A stretch of DNA of 5,366 nt from an uncultured Atopobiaceae bacterium. GTDB lineage: Bacteria; Actinomycetota; Coriobacteriia; Coriobacteriales; Atopobiaceae. Positions 1 through 5,366 of this stretch are shown here, one piece after another. How positions within the stretch are numbered: the stretch's first letter is position 1; every line of letters begins with the position of its first letter. Both the position numbers and the translations under genes were made by a program. The stretch spans positions 1-5,366 of the forward strand of contig CAJOGH010000068.1 in assembly GCA_905233865.1 (NCBI GenBank), in the 5' to 3' direction. The notes below the pieces were generated by a model. The model was not told the origin of the DNA, did not search any database, and saw only the letters and a program-made list of their open reading frames with translations.

Positions 1-180
1 CTGGGCCGTCGTCACGAGCTCCTGGTTGGAACGACGGCGGCAGGGGTGGTCGGCTGCGGCAAGCACCTCGACGCTCGCCCCCGCAGCCAGCCCCGAGAGC
101 CGCGCGACGGCGCAGCAGAGCATGTCATCAGAGGTGTCAAGGGCCAGGACCGTCACGGGTCCGTTGGGTGTAGCGTTCAT
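1..180 (-). CDS. tsaB: TsaB, t6A tRNA-modification subunit (N-terminal part, runs off the window)
   Basis: Sixty codons are visible from the ATG at 180-178; the gene continues past base 1. The product begins with a short polar leader and then the strand VTVLALDTS (residues 9-17), the N-terminal ASKHA-fold signature of TsaB/TsaD proteins. It is followed by a second strand and, at residues 45-60, a His-Arg-rich stretch ending NQELVTTAQ, which matches the place where TsaB carries its conserved R-R-x-S-E/Q-x-L segment. TsaB is a cytoplasmic, catalytically inactive paralogue of TsaD. It forms the TsaBDE complex that transfers threonylcarbamoyl to A37 of ANN-decoding tRNAs. The tsaE gene directly upstream supports the call. 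A GAGAGG ribosome site overlaps the tsaE stop, 5 bases before the ATG, so the two are probably co-translated. Relatives sometimes fuse TsaB to a RimI acetyltransferase or TsaD; the window is too short to tell. Confidence 0.85.
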   Translation of the reverse strand, partial: MNATPNGPVTVLALDTSDDMLCCAVARLSGLAAGASVEVLAAADHPCRRRSNQELVTTAQ

Positions 181-189
181 AGGTGCCTC

Positions 190-738
190 TCAGTCGGACA
201 GCGAGAGGCTGTCCATGATGTGTGTGTCCAGGGAGCGGACGACCTCCTCGGCGCGCGAGCCGCAGGCAACGAACTCGATCGTGCGCGGGACCTCAATGAG
301 GTCGTCGCAACCCAACGCGTCAACGGGCGGCTCGCCCTTGGTCAGAAGGACGTCCAGGCGCTCGGGGCCTATGTCATCGGCAAAGCGCTCGCCCCACTCG
401 ATGACGCACACGCAGTCCCCTCCCGCGGCATCCAGAAGGCCGGCGTCACCGAGCTGCTCGGGGTCCTCGAGCCTATAGAGGTCAAAGTGGCAGAGGTCCA
501 CGTCCGTTCCCTCATGGACCATCTGGATGGTAAAGGTGGGGCTCACCACATCGGTCGTGGCGCCCAGTGCGGCTGCGATGCCCTTGGTGAGCTGCGTCTT
601 GCCCGCGCCCAGGTCGCCGTTGAGCACGACGATGTCACCCGCGCGCAGGACCTCGCCGAGCGCGCGGCCCAGCTGGATGGTGCCCTCTGTGGTCGAGGTG
701 GCATAGCGGCCCACGCCAAGCCTCTGAATGGCGCTCAC
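190..738 (-). CDS. tsaE: TsaE, tRNA threonylcarbamoyladenosine biosynthesis ATPase
   Basis: The protein has 182 residues; most TsaE proteins are about 150-160. It carries the P-loop GDLGAGKT at residues 41-48, the switch-like VSPTFTI at 65-71, HFDLYRL at 84-90 and VIEWGER at 112-118, which together identify the TsaE (YjeE) family. In the cytoplasm TsaE binds and hydrolyses ATP to reset the TsaB-TsaD complex during t6A37 synthesis. The extra length lies mainly in the acidic C-terminal tail. The start is GTG at 738-736, sharing GTGA with the TGA stop of the upstream glycosylase gene. It is backed by the strongest ribosome site in the window (AAGGAGGG, 6 bases away), so I prefer it to any internal start. 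The coupled start and the tsaB gene 9 bases downstream point to one transcript. Confidence 0.95.
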   Translation of the reverse strand: MSAIQRLGVGRYATSTTEGTIQLGRALGEVLRAGDIVVLNGDLGAGKTQLTKGIAAALGATTDVVSPTFTIQMVHEGTDVDLCHFDLYRLEDPEQLGDAGLLDAAGGDCVCVIEWGERFADDIGPERLDVLLTKGEPPVDALGCDDLIEVPRTIEFVACGSRAEEVVRSLDTHIMDSLSLSD

Positions 739-1421
739 GAGAGACCCTCCTTGCGCATGCTCTTGTCGTCCTGGGGGTGCTCGTCAAGCCAGGCGCGCAC
801 GAGGCCCAGATCCTCCACGATGAGGTCCGCCCAGTCGGGGTGGTAGATAGTCGCCGACGGGTGGTAGGTGGGCGCGACCACAAAGTGGCCCGCCTGGTGG
901 AGCCTGCCGCGCAGCGCCGTGACGCCCTTGCCCGTTCTGAGGACGAACTGGGACGCAAAGTTGCCCAGGCACACGATGGCGTCGGGCCAGATACTTCTGA
1001 TCTGCTCGCGCAGATAGGGCGCGCAGGCAGTGATCTCCTGCGGCTTGGGGTCGCGGTTTGACGGCGGTCGGCACTTGAGGACGTTGGCGATGTAGACCCC
1101 GTCACGGGAAAGGCCCGCGCGCTCCAAAAAGCCGTCGAGCTTGGAGCCGGCCGCGCCCACGAAGGGACTCCCGGTCTCGTCCTCGTTGCGCCCCGGCGCC
1201 TCGCCAATGAGCATCACGCGCGCGTGGGCGTTGCCCGAGCCAAAGACGATGTTCGTGCGCGTGTCGCCTAGGGTGCACAGGCGACAGCCCGCCATGGCGG
1301 CGGCGATGTCGTCAAGCGCGACCTCGCGGGGCTGTTGGTTGGTGTGGCCGTCCATCTGCATCTGTGCCATCGCGCCGTCCTCGTCCATGAGATAGGTGCG
1401 CTCGACGCGCCGCCTAGACAT
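735..1421 (-). CDS. Family 4 (type 4/5 group) uracil-DNA glycosylase with 4Fe-4S cluster
   Basis: The product (228 residues from the first ATG) excises uracil from DNA arising by cytosine deamination or dUTP misincorporation, starting base excision repair. Family 4 hallmarks are present: GEAPG at residues 73-77 followed by an acidic run and the SPFVGAAG segment (85-92), NVLKCRPP at 113-120, and the HPSA motif at 187-190. Four cysteines, C46-x2-C49 and C117-x15-C133, have the spacing known for the iron-sulfur ligands of thermophile-type UDGs. The reading frame overlaps the alr stop by 8 bp and the tsaE start by 4 bp. The first ATG has AGAAGG only 3 bases away and gives an N-terminus about 30 residues longer than usual. 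ATG at 1370-1368 (residue 18) has GAGGA at a better 7-base spacing and would give 211 residues; I cannot decide between them. A phage-polymerase-like SPO1 domain name is sometimes used for the same fold. Confidence 0.92.
   Translation of the reverse strand: MSRRRVERTYLMDEDGAMAQMQMDGHTNQQPREVALDDIAAAMAGCRLCTLGDTRTNIVFGSGNAHARVMLIGEAPGRNEDETGSPFVGAAGSKLDGFLERAGLSRDGVYIANVLKCRPPSNRDPKPQEITACAPYLREQIRSIWPDAIVCLGNFASQFVLRTGKGVTALRGRLHQAGHFVVAPTYHPSATIYHPDWADLIVEDLGLVRAWLDEHPQDDKSMRKEGLS
745..752 (-). promoter_or_regulatory. Strong ribosome binding site fixing the GTG start of tsaE
   Basis: On the minus strand this reads AAGGAGGG, close to a full anti-16S match, and lies 6 bases before the GTG at 738-736. 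It sits inside the last codons of the glycosylase gene. This supports the non-ATG start and suggests tsaE can be translated strongly in its own right as well as by coupling through the GTGA overlap. Confidence 0.8.
1378..1382 (-). promoter_or_regulatory. Possible alternative ribosome site for the glycosylase gene
   Basis: The minus strand reads GAGGA, 7 bases before an in-frame ATG at 1370-1368. If used, translation would start at residue 18 of the longer frame and the gene would no longer overlap alr. The competing site, AGAAGG at 1430-1425, lies only 3 bases from the upstream ATG. The choice is open. Confidence 0.4.
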
Positions 1422-2565
1422 AGACCTTCTGGAGCCTCAGGCCAAAGTCGCAGGTGACCTCGTAGTTGATGGTGCCGCGGAGCTCAGCCATCTCGTCCAC
1501 CGTGATCTCCTCGTCGCCGTCGCGGCCGATGATGGTGACCAGGTCGCCGTAGTGGACCTCGTCAGAGGGGTGGTAGCTGCGGTTGGTGTTCACGTCGATG
1601 GCGAACATGCACTGGTCCATGCAGATGTTGCCGGCCTGACGGCAGCGCATGCCGTGGCAGAGGACCTTCATGCGGTTGGAGAGGGTGCGGGACAGGCCGT
1701 CGGCATAGCCGATGGGAATGGTGGCGACCTGGACGTTCTGCTTGGGAACGCGATAGGTGCAGCCATAGCTGACGCCCGCGCCCACGCTGGGGTACAGCTC
1801 ACGCGTCACACGAGCACGCACGGACATGACCGGCTCGAGGTCAACGAGGCCGCGGGTGGCGTCGCAGGGGTGCATGCCGTAGAGGCCCACGCCCACGCGC
1901 GCCATGTCCAGGTGCAGCTCGGGGTGAAGCACGGTGCCAGGCGTGTTGTCGCAGTGGACCAGGCCAGGGTCAAAGCCGGCATCGCGCAGGTAGCCAATCG
2001 CGTCCTTAAAGCGCTTGACCTGGAGCTCAAAGTCCCAGTTGCGCGGCTCGTCAGCCGTGGCAAAGTGCGTGAAGGTGCCCGCGCACACCAGGCCGCGGTG
2101 AAAGTCGATGGCCCGGCGGAAGTCGACGACCTCGTTGGAGCGCAGGCCAATGCGGTTCATGCCCGTGTCGACGGCCAGATGGTAGTAGCCCACCTTGCCC
2201 GCGGCGGCCGCGGCCTCGCCATAGGCAAGGGCGAACTCCTCGGTGTAGACGGTGGGCATGATGTCATGCTCCACCAGCAGGGGCACGGACTCGACGGGCG
2301 GCTCGGAGAGCATGAGCACCGGCCAGGTGATGCCGCCCTCGCGCAGCGCCACGCCCTCGTCGACCGTCGCGACGGCAAACTGGTCGGCACCGGCGGCGTG
2401 CATGATGCGCGCGCACGGGATGGCACCGTGACCATAGGCGTCGGCCTTGATCACGCACATCATCTTGGTGCCGCGCGGCAGCAGGTTCTTGAACGCCCGC
2501 GTGTTCTTTCTGAGCGCGGCCTGGTCGATCTCGACCCAGGCCCAACGCGTGTCCGGACTCCTCAT
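1414..2565 (-). CDS. alr: Alanine racemase, PLP-dependent
   Basis: This 383-residue cytoplasmic enzyme, the usual family length, interconverts L- and D-alanine and supplies D-Ala for peptidoglycan. The N-terminal TIM barrel carries the PLP lysine K40 in VIKADAYGHG (38-47), MNRIG (136-140), H167, H204, N207-T208 and R223 in ARVGVGLYG. The C-terminal beta domain carries the catalytic tyrosine Y268 in GAGVSYGCTYR, Y287 in IGYADG, M316-D317 in ICMDQ, and Y368 in GTINYEV. Relative to the Geobacillus enzyme these match K39, R136, H166, H200, R219, Y265, Y284, M312 and Y354. One deviation: residue 131 is Ala in HLAVDTG, where many family members have the lysine that becomes carbamylated. The ATG at 2565 follows a GAGGGGAAG ribosome site at a longish spacing (10 bases). 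It is the only gene here preceded by a real gap, and its TAG stop lies inside the next gene's start. Confidence 0.97.
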   Translation of the reverse strand: MRSPDTRWAWVEIDQAALRKNTRAFKNLLPRGTKMMCVIKADAYGHGAIPCARIMHAAGADQFAVATVDEGVALREGGITWPVLMLSEPPVESVPLLVEHDIMPTVYTEEFALAYGEAAAAAGKVGYYHLAVDTGMNRIGLRSNEVVDFRRAIDFHRGLVCAGTFTHFATADEPRNWDFELQVKRFKDAIGYLRDAGFDPGLVHCDNTPGTVLHPELHLDMARVGVGLYGMHPCDATRGLVDLEPVMSVRARVTRELYPSVGAGVSYGCTYRVPKQNVQVATIPIGYADGLSRTLSNRMKVLCHGMRCRQAGNICMDQCMFAIDVNTNRSYHPSDEVHYGDLVTIIGRDGDEEITVDEMAELRGTINYEVTCDFGLRLQKVYV

Positions 2566-2599
2566 GTGTTACAGACTTCCCCTCGTACCTAACGTGGTT

Positions 2600-2616
2600 G
2601 CGCCTATCCTGGGCGC
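2600..2616 (-). other. Small GC hairpin in the nnr-alr gap
   Basis: On the transcript, just after the nnr TAA, GCGCC and GGCGC form a perfect 5-bp inverted repeat around a 7-base loop (CAGGATA). There is no following run of U, so it does not look like an intrinsic terminator. It could stabilise the upstream message, mark a processing point, or be chance in GC-rich DNA. No convincing -35/-10 promoter pair is seen in the 52-bp gap (2566-2617). Confidence 0.3.
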
Positions 2617-2617
2617 G

Positions 2618-4225
2618 TTACTGGGCGGTGGCCATGGCGATGGCGCGCTCCTCCATGACATCGATGGCGCGGCCGATCTGGTCGGCAACGTCGGGCGCGA
2701 TCACGCCACGCGAACCGTAGGTCTCCTGCGCGAGGGCGCAGGCGTAGCCATGGGTCTCGCACGCAAGTGCGCAGAGGAGCGGGAGCTGCGAGGTGTCGGC
2801 CTTGCTCTGTGCCACGAGGCCGGCGATGATGCCTCCCAGCACGTCACCAGCGCCCGCGACCGCCAGGGCGGCAGGGCCAGGCTTGGGCACGAGCGCGATG
2901 TCGACGCCCACGCAAGCGGTGGCCGTCCCCTTGGCCACGACGGCAAGCTCGGAGCCGCCGTTGGCCCACACGATGCGCCGCGCAGCCTCCATCGCGGAGG
3001 TCAGGCTGTCGGGTGGCGTGTCGGGAAGGCCCACTAGGCGACCAAGCTCGGCGCGGTGCGGCGTGAGGATGATAGGTGACGTTCGACGAATGAGCTCGGG
3101 GAACTCGTCCAGGCGGTTGGACGTCAGGCGCGCAACGCAGTTGAGCGCATCGGCATCCATTACCAGCGGGACCTTGGTCTCAAGCAGGGCCGTCACACAG
3201 GCAATGGTCGCCGTGTTCACGCCCATGCCCGGGCCGATAAGAACAGAGGAGCTGCGCGACGCCATCTCCAGCAGGGTCGCGCGCGCGTCGGCCGAGAACG
3301 TCCCGTCCTCGCTTGCAGGCAGCCCCACGACGGGGATGTGCGCCAGCTGGCACTGCACGATGCCCACGATGGGCTGGGGCACGGCAAGCGTCACGTAGCC
3401 GACGCCGGAACGGGCAGCGGCGCGGGCGGCCATGATGGCGGCGCCAGGGTAGCGGCTCGAGCCACCCACCACGAGCACCGAGCCACGCGTGTACTTGTCC
3501 TGCGCGCAGGTGACAGGCGGCATGACGTCGATGTAGTCGATGGCAGAGGTACGCCAGGCAACTGGGTCGGCAGCCGCCACGAGGTCCCTGGTCTGGCTTG
3601 CCAGCGGGGCCACGACGATGCTGCCGCAGGCGTCACGTCCCTCGTCCACGAGCAGGCCGGGCTTGAGGCAGATCATCGTGACGGTCATGTCGGCGCGCAC
3701 GAAGGAGATGGGCGCGTGACCCGTCTGGGCGCTGAGGCCGCTGGGCACGTCGACGCTGAGGACAAAGGCACCGCACTCGTTGACGGCGTCGATCCAGAAG
3801 TCAAAGGGAGCCGCAGGCGCGCCGTGGAACCCGGTTCCCAGCATGGCGTCGACCACGACGTCGGAGCCCATGAGCAGCTCATCGACCTTGGAGCGAGGCG
3901 GGCCCACGAGGGTCTCGACGCCCTCGCCGACGGCCGCCACGGCAGCCACACGGGCGAGGTCCGTGGAGAGGCGCTCTGGCGGGACCGGTGTCACAACGGT
4001 GACCTGTACGTTCTTTTGCTTGAGCAGGCGTGCGGCGACCCAACCGTCACCACCGTTGTTACCCGTGCCGGCCAGGATAGCCACACGGTGCACGTCCTCC
4101 TGCGCCATGACCTCCTGGGCCACGGCAGAGCCCGCGCGACGCATGAGCTCGGAGAGGCTCACACCCTCGTGGGTGAGCCTGCGCTCCACGTGACGAACGT
4201 CCTCGACGTTAAGAATAGGCTGCAT
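2618..4225 (-). CDS. nnr: Bifunctional NAD(P)HX epimerase / ADP-dependent NAD(P)HX dehydratase
   Basis: The 535-residue length is typical for the fused bacterial Nnr (YjeF) protein. The N-terminal YjeF_N epimerase domain (about residues 1-215) shows GTGNNGGDG at 53-61, DAMLGTG at 126-132 and DVPSGL at 159-164. The C-terminal ribokinase-like dehydratase domain (about 235-530) shows KYTRGSVLVVGGS at 244-256, GPGMG at 331-335, DADALN at 357-362, LTPHRAELGRL at 387-397, AKGT at 431-434 and AGAGDVLGG at 457-465, with D461 as the expected catalytic acid. The pair repairs hydrated NADH/NADPH: the epimerase interconverts the R and S hydrates and the dehydratase restores NAD(P)H using ADP. The GDVL loop reads A-G-A-G where GG-T/S/M-G is more usual, a mild change. 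ATG at 4225 follows AGGAG by 7 bases, with that site lying in the last codons of acpS, so the two are likely coupled. Confidence 0.96.
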   Translation of the reverse strand: MQPILNVEDVRHVERRLTHEGVSLSELMRRAGSAVAQEVMAQEDVHRVAILAGTGNNGGDGWVAARLLKQKNVQVTVVTPVPPERLSTDLARVAAVAAVGEGVETLVGPPRSKVDELLMGSDVVVDAMLGTGFHGAPAAPFDFWIDAVNECGAFVLSVDVPSGLSAQTGHAPISFVRADMTVTMICLKPGLLVDEGRDACGSIVVAPLASQTRDLVAAADPVAWRTSAIDYIDVMPPVTCAQDKYTRGSVLVVGGSSRYPGAAIMAARAAARSGVGYVTLAVPQPIVGIVQCQLAHIPVVGLPASEDGTFSADARATLLEMASRSSSVLIGPGMGVNTATIACVTALLETKVPLVMDADALNCVARLTSNRLDEFPELIRRTSPIILTPHRAELGRLVGLPDTPPDSLTSAMEAARRIVWANGGSELAVVAKGTATACVGVDIALVPKPGPAALAVAGAGDVLGGIIAGLVAQSKADTSQLPLLCALACETHGYACALAQETYGSRGVIAPDVADQIGRAIDVMEERAIAMATAQ

Positions 4226-4229
4226 ACGA

Positions 4230-4718
4230 TCACTCCTGCGCGACGCGCTCCAGCTCGTCCACGAGCGAGCGCGCCTCCCTGAATGTAGCGGCGAGCTGAG
4301 CCTTCTGGTCCAGCTCGGTGGTCTTCTTTGGTCTGGCCTCGTCGGTCACCGCCACGGCGTTGGCCACGGCGAGGTCATGGGTAAAGCTCAGCGAGATGGC
4401 TACCTCGCGCACGCCCTGCTCGCGCGCCACCTCGGCGGCGCGACCCTTGAGCACGACGACGGGGCGACCCTGGGCGTTGCGCGACACCGACACGTCATCG
4501 ATGTGCACGCCACCGCAAAAGCCGCAGCCCAAGGCCTTGAGAACGGCCTCGCGAGCGGCGATGCGCGCGGCAAAGTGAGCGCTGGGGCGGTTGGACGACT
4601 CGCAATAGAGCCGCTCCTCCTCCGTGAACGCACGCTCCACAAGACCAGGCCTGCGTTCCATCGCGCGCTCCATGCGCGCGATCTCCAGCATGTCGACGCC
4701 AACCCCCGCCAGAGCCAT
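4230..4718 (-). CDS. acpS: Holo-[acyl-carrier-protein] synthase (4'-phosphopantetheinyl transferase)
   Basis: AcpS moves 4'-phosphopantetheine from CoA to a serine of apo-ACP, activating it for fatty acid synthesis; it is a cytoplasmic, Mg-dependent trimer in studied relatives. The family signature is clear: GVGVDMLEI at residues 5-13 with metal ligand D9, and FAARIAAREAVLKALG at 49-64 with E57 and K61. The usual lysine before E57 is Arg here. The C-terminal S-x-S-H-T motif reads SLSFTH (109-114), with Phe at the usual His position and a His two residues later. The protein is 162 residues, versus about 120-130 for most AcpS. The extra part (about 127-162) is charged and heptad-like with no recognised domain. 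ATG at 4718 lies 2 bp after the glmS stop; GGTGGAG, which overlaps that stop region, sits 5 bases before it, so translation is probably coupled to glmS. Confidence 0.94.
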   Translation of the reverse strand: MALAGVGVDMLEIARMERAMERRPGLVERAFTEEERLYCESSNRPSAHFAARIAAREAVLKALGCGFCGGVHIDDVSVSRNAQGRPVVVLKGRAAEVAREQGVREVAISLSFTHDLAVANAVAVTDEARPKKTTELDQKAQLAATFREARSLVDELERVAQE

Positions 4719-4720
4719 GC

Positions 4721-5366
4721 TTACTCCACCGTGACGGACTTGGCAAGGTTGCGGGGCTTGTCCACGTCACAGTCGCGGTCAAGCGCCACAAAGCGCGAGA
4801 GCAACTGCAGGTGGACGACGGCAACGATGGGCACAAAGAACTCCTCTTTGATCTCCGGGATCCAGAGGATCTTGTCGCACAGGGCGGCCACGTCAACGTC
4901 GCCGTCGGTGGCAACCGCCACGCAGGTGGCACCGCGGGCGATGACCTCCTCGATGTTGGAGACGGTCTTGTCGTGAACGCGGTCACGAGGCACGACGACG
5001 ACCACGGGGAAGCCCTTCTCCAGAAGGGCAATGGGCCCGTGCTTCATCTCGCCGGCGGCATAGGCCTCGGCGTGGAGGTAGGAGATCTCCTTGAGCTTGA
5101 GGGCACCCTCGGCGGCCGTCGTGGCGTTGACACCACGACCCAGGAACAGCGAGGAGTGGCAACCGTCAAACTCCTGGGCTGCCACACGGTCCTGCCAGTT
5201 GCGCTTGAGGACCTCGCGGATCTGGTCGGGCACCTTGGCGAGCTCGGCAAACTTGGCCGAGACCTCGTCGGCGGTCATGGAGCCGTTGTGCTGCGCCAGG
5301 AAGAGCGTGAGCAGGACGGCGGCGACCATCTGCGCGGTGTAGGCCTTGGTGGAGCAGACGCAGACC
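4721..5366 (-). CDS. glmS: Glutamine-fructose-6-phosphate aminotransferase, C-terminal isomerase part (runs off the window)
   Basis: The frame is open to base 5366; 214 C-terminal residues are visible, roughly the last third of an approximately 600-residue enzyme. Upstream of the first visible Met the frame continues as VCVCSTKAYTAQ, matching the conserved GVASTKA-F/Y-T-Q segment, so the Met at 5329 is internal, not a start. The second SIS (sugar isomerase) domain follows, with EGALKLKEISYLHAEAYAAG (86-105 of the visible part) and KHGP (108-111). K90, E93 and H109 correspond to E. coli K485, E488 and H504, the isomerase residues, and NLAKSVTVE at the end holds the K603 equivalent. GlmS makes glucosamine-6-phosphate from fructose-6-phosphate and glutamine, the entry to UDP-GlcNAc and peptidoglycan. 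Cysteines replace small residues before STKA, a minor change. The upstream region, where a glmS ribozyme or promoter would sit, is outside the window. Confidence 0.96.
   Translation of the reverse strand, partial: VCVCSTKAYTAQMVAAVLLTLFLAQHNGSMTADEVSAKFAELAKVPDQIREVLKRNWQDRVAAQEFDGCHSSLFLGRGVNATTAAEGALKLKEISYLHAEAYAAGEMKHGPIALLEKGFPVVVVVPRDRVHDKTVSNIEEVIARGATCVAVATDGDVDVAALCDKILWIPEIKEEFFVPIVAVVHLQLLSRFVALDRDCDVDKPRNLAKSVTVE

Noticed and set aside
635..1207. 190-codon minus-strand frame overlapping the glycosylase and tsaE
   Set aside because: It is Arg/Ser/Pro-rich and out of frame with two genes that carry full family motifs; overlap by a third coding frame is not credible.
1396..2592. 398-codon open frame on the plus strand opposite alr
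   Set aside because: It lies almost wholly antisense to a clear alanine racemase, is rich in His, Ala, Val and Gly as expected of a mirrored high-GC frame, and has no recognisable motif.
2566..2617. Possible internal promoter before alr
   Set aside because: A TAGGTA hexamer can be picked out on the minus strand but there is no -35-like element at suitable spacing, so I do not annotate a promoter.
3338..4282. 314-codon plus-strand frame opposite nnr, and similar frames at 46-846, 2447-3037 and 4377-4976
   Set aside because: All are antisense to well-supported genes, with low-complexity His/Ala/Gly/Arg composition typical of shadow frames in GC-rich DNA.
4721..5329. Short stand-alone SIS-domain gene starting at the ATG at 5329
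   Set aside because: The frame stays open upstream to the window end and encodes the conserved STKAYTAQ segment, so this is the tail of full-length glmS.
1..5366. Novel defence, mobile or otherwise undescribed system
   Set aside because: All seven genes belong to known housekeeping families in a known type of operon, base composition looks even, and no repeats, integrase, toxin-antitoxin pair or unassigned gene is visible.

Overview
The window is a tightly packed, single-strand block of seven genes, all read right to left (minus strand), with two of them cut by the window ends. In order of transcription they are glmS (3' part) - acpS - nnr (fused epimerase/dehydratase) - alr - a family 4 uracil-DNA glycosylase - tsaE - tsaB (5' part). 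The junctions are: 2 bp gap, 4 bp gap, 52 bp gap, 8 bp overlap, 4 bp GTGA overlap, 9 bp gap. Only the nnr-alr gap could hold a regulatory signal. No RNA gene, mobile element, CRISPR array or terminator is visible, and no gene-free stretch exceeds 300 bases.

The DNA is GC-rich, with strong G/C preference at third codon positions. The glmS-acpS-nnr-alr-tsaE-tsaB order is characteristic of Actinomycetota. The window looks like a chromosome core region of a high-GC Gram-positive, perhaps a Coriobacteriia member (Olsenella/Atopobium/Collinsella type). That narrower placement is inferred from general protein character and was not tested by any search.

The operon joins housekeeping jobs. GlmS makes glucosamine-6-phosphate and Alr makes D-alanine, both for peptidoglycan. 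AcpS loads the phosphopantetheine arm onto acyl carrier protein for lipid synthesis. Nnr repairs damaged NAD(P)H hydrates. TsaE and TsaB help make t6A37 on ANN-decoding tRNAs. The uracil-DNA glycosylase removes uracil from DNA and is the functional outlier, translationally coupled on both sides.

I found no previously undescribed system. The points worth a second look are residue-level and architectural: an alanine racemase with Ala where the carbamylated lysine normally sits, an AcpS with a charged C-terminal tail and an altered S-x-S-H motif, the DNA repair gene inside a wall/tRNA-modification operon with an uncertain start, and a small hairpin in the one real intergenic gap.
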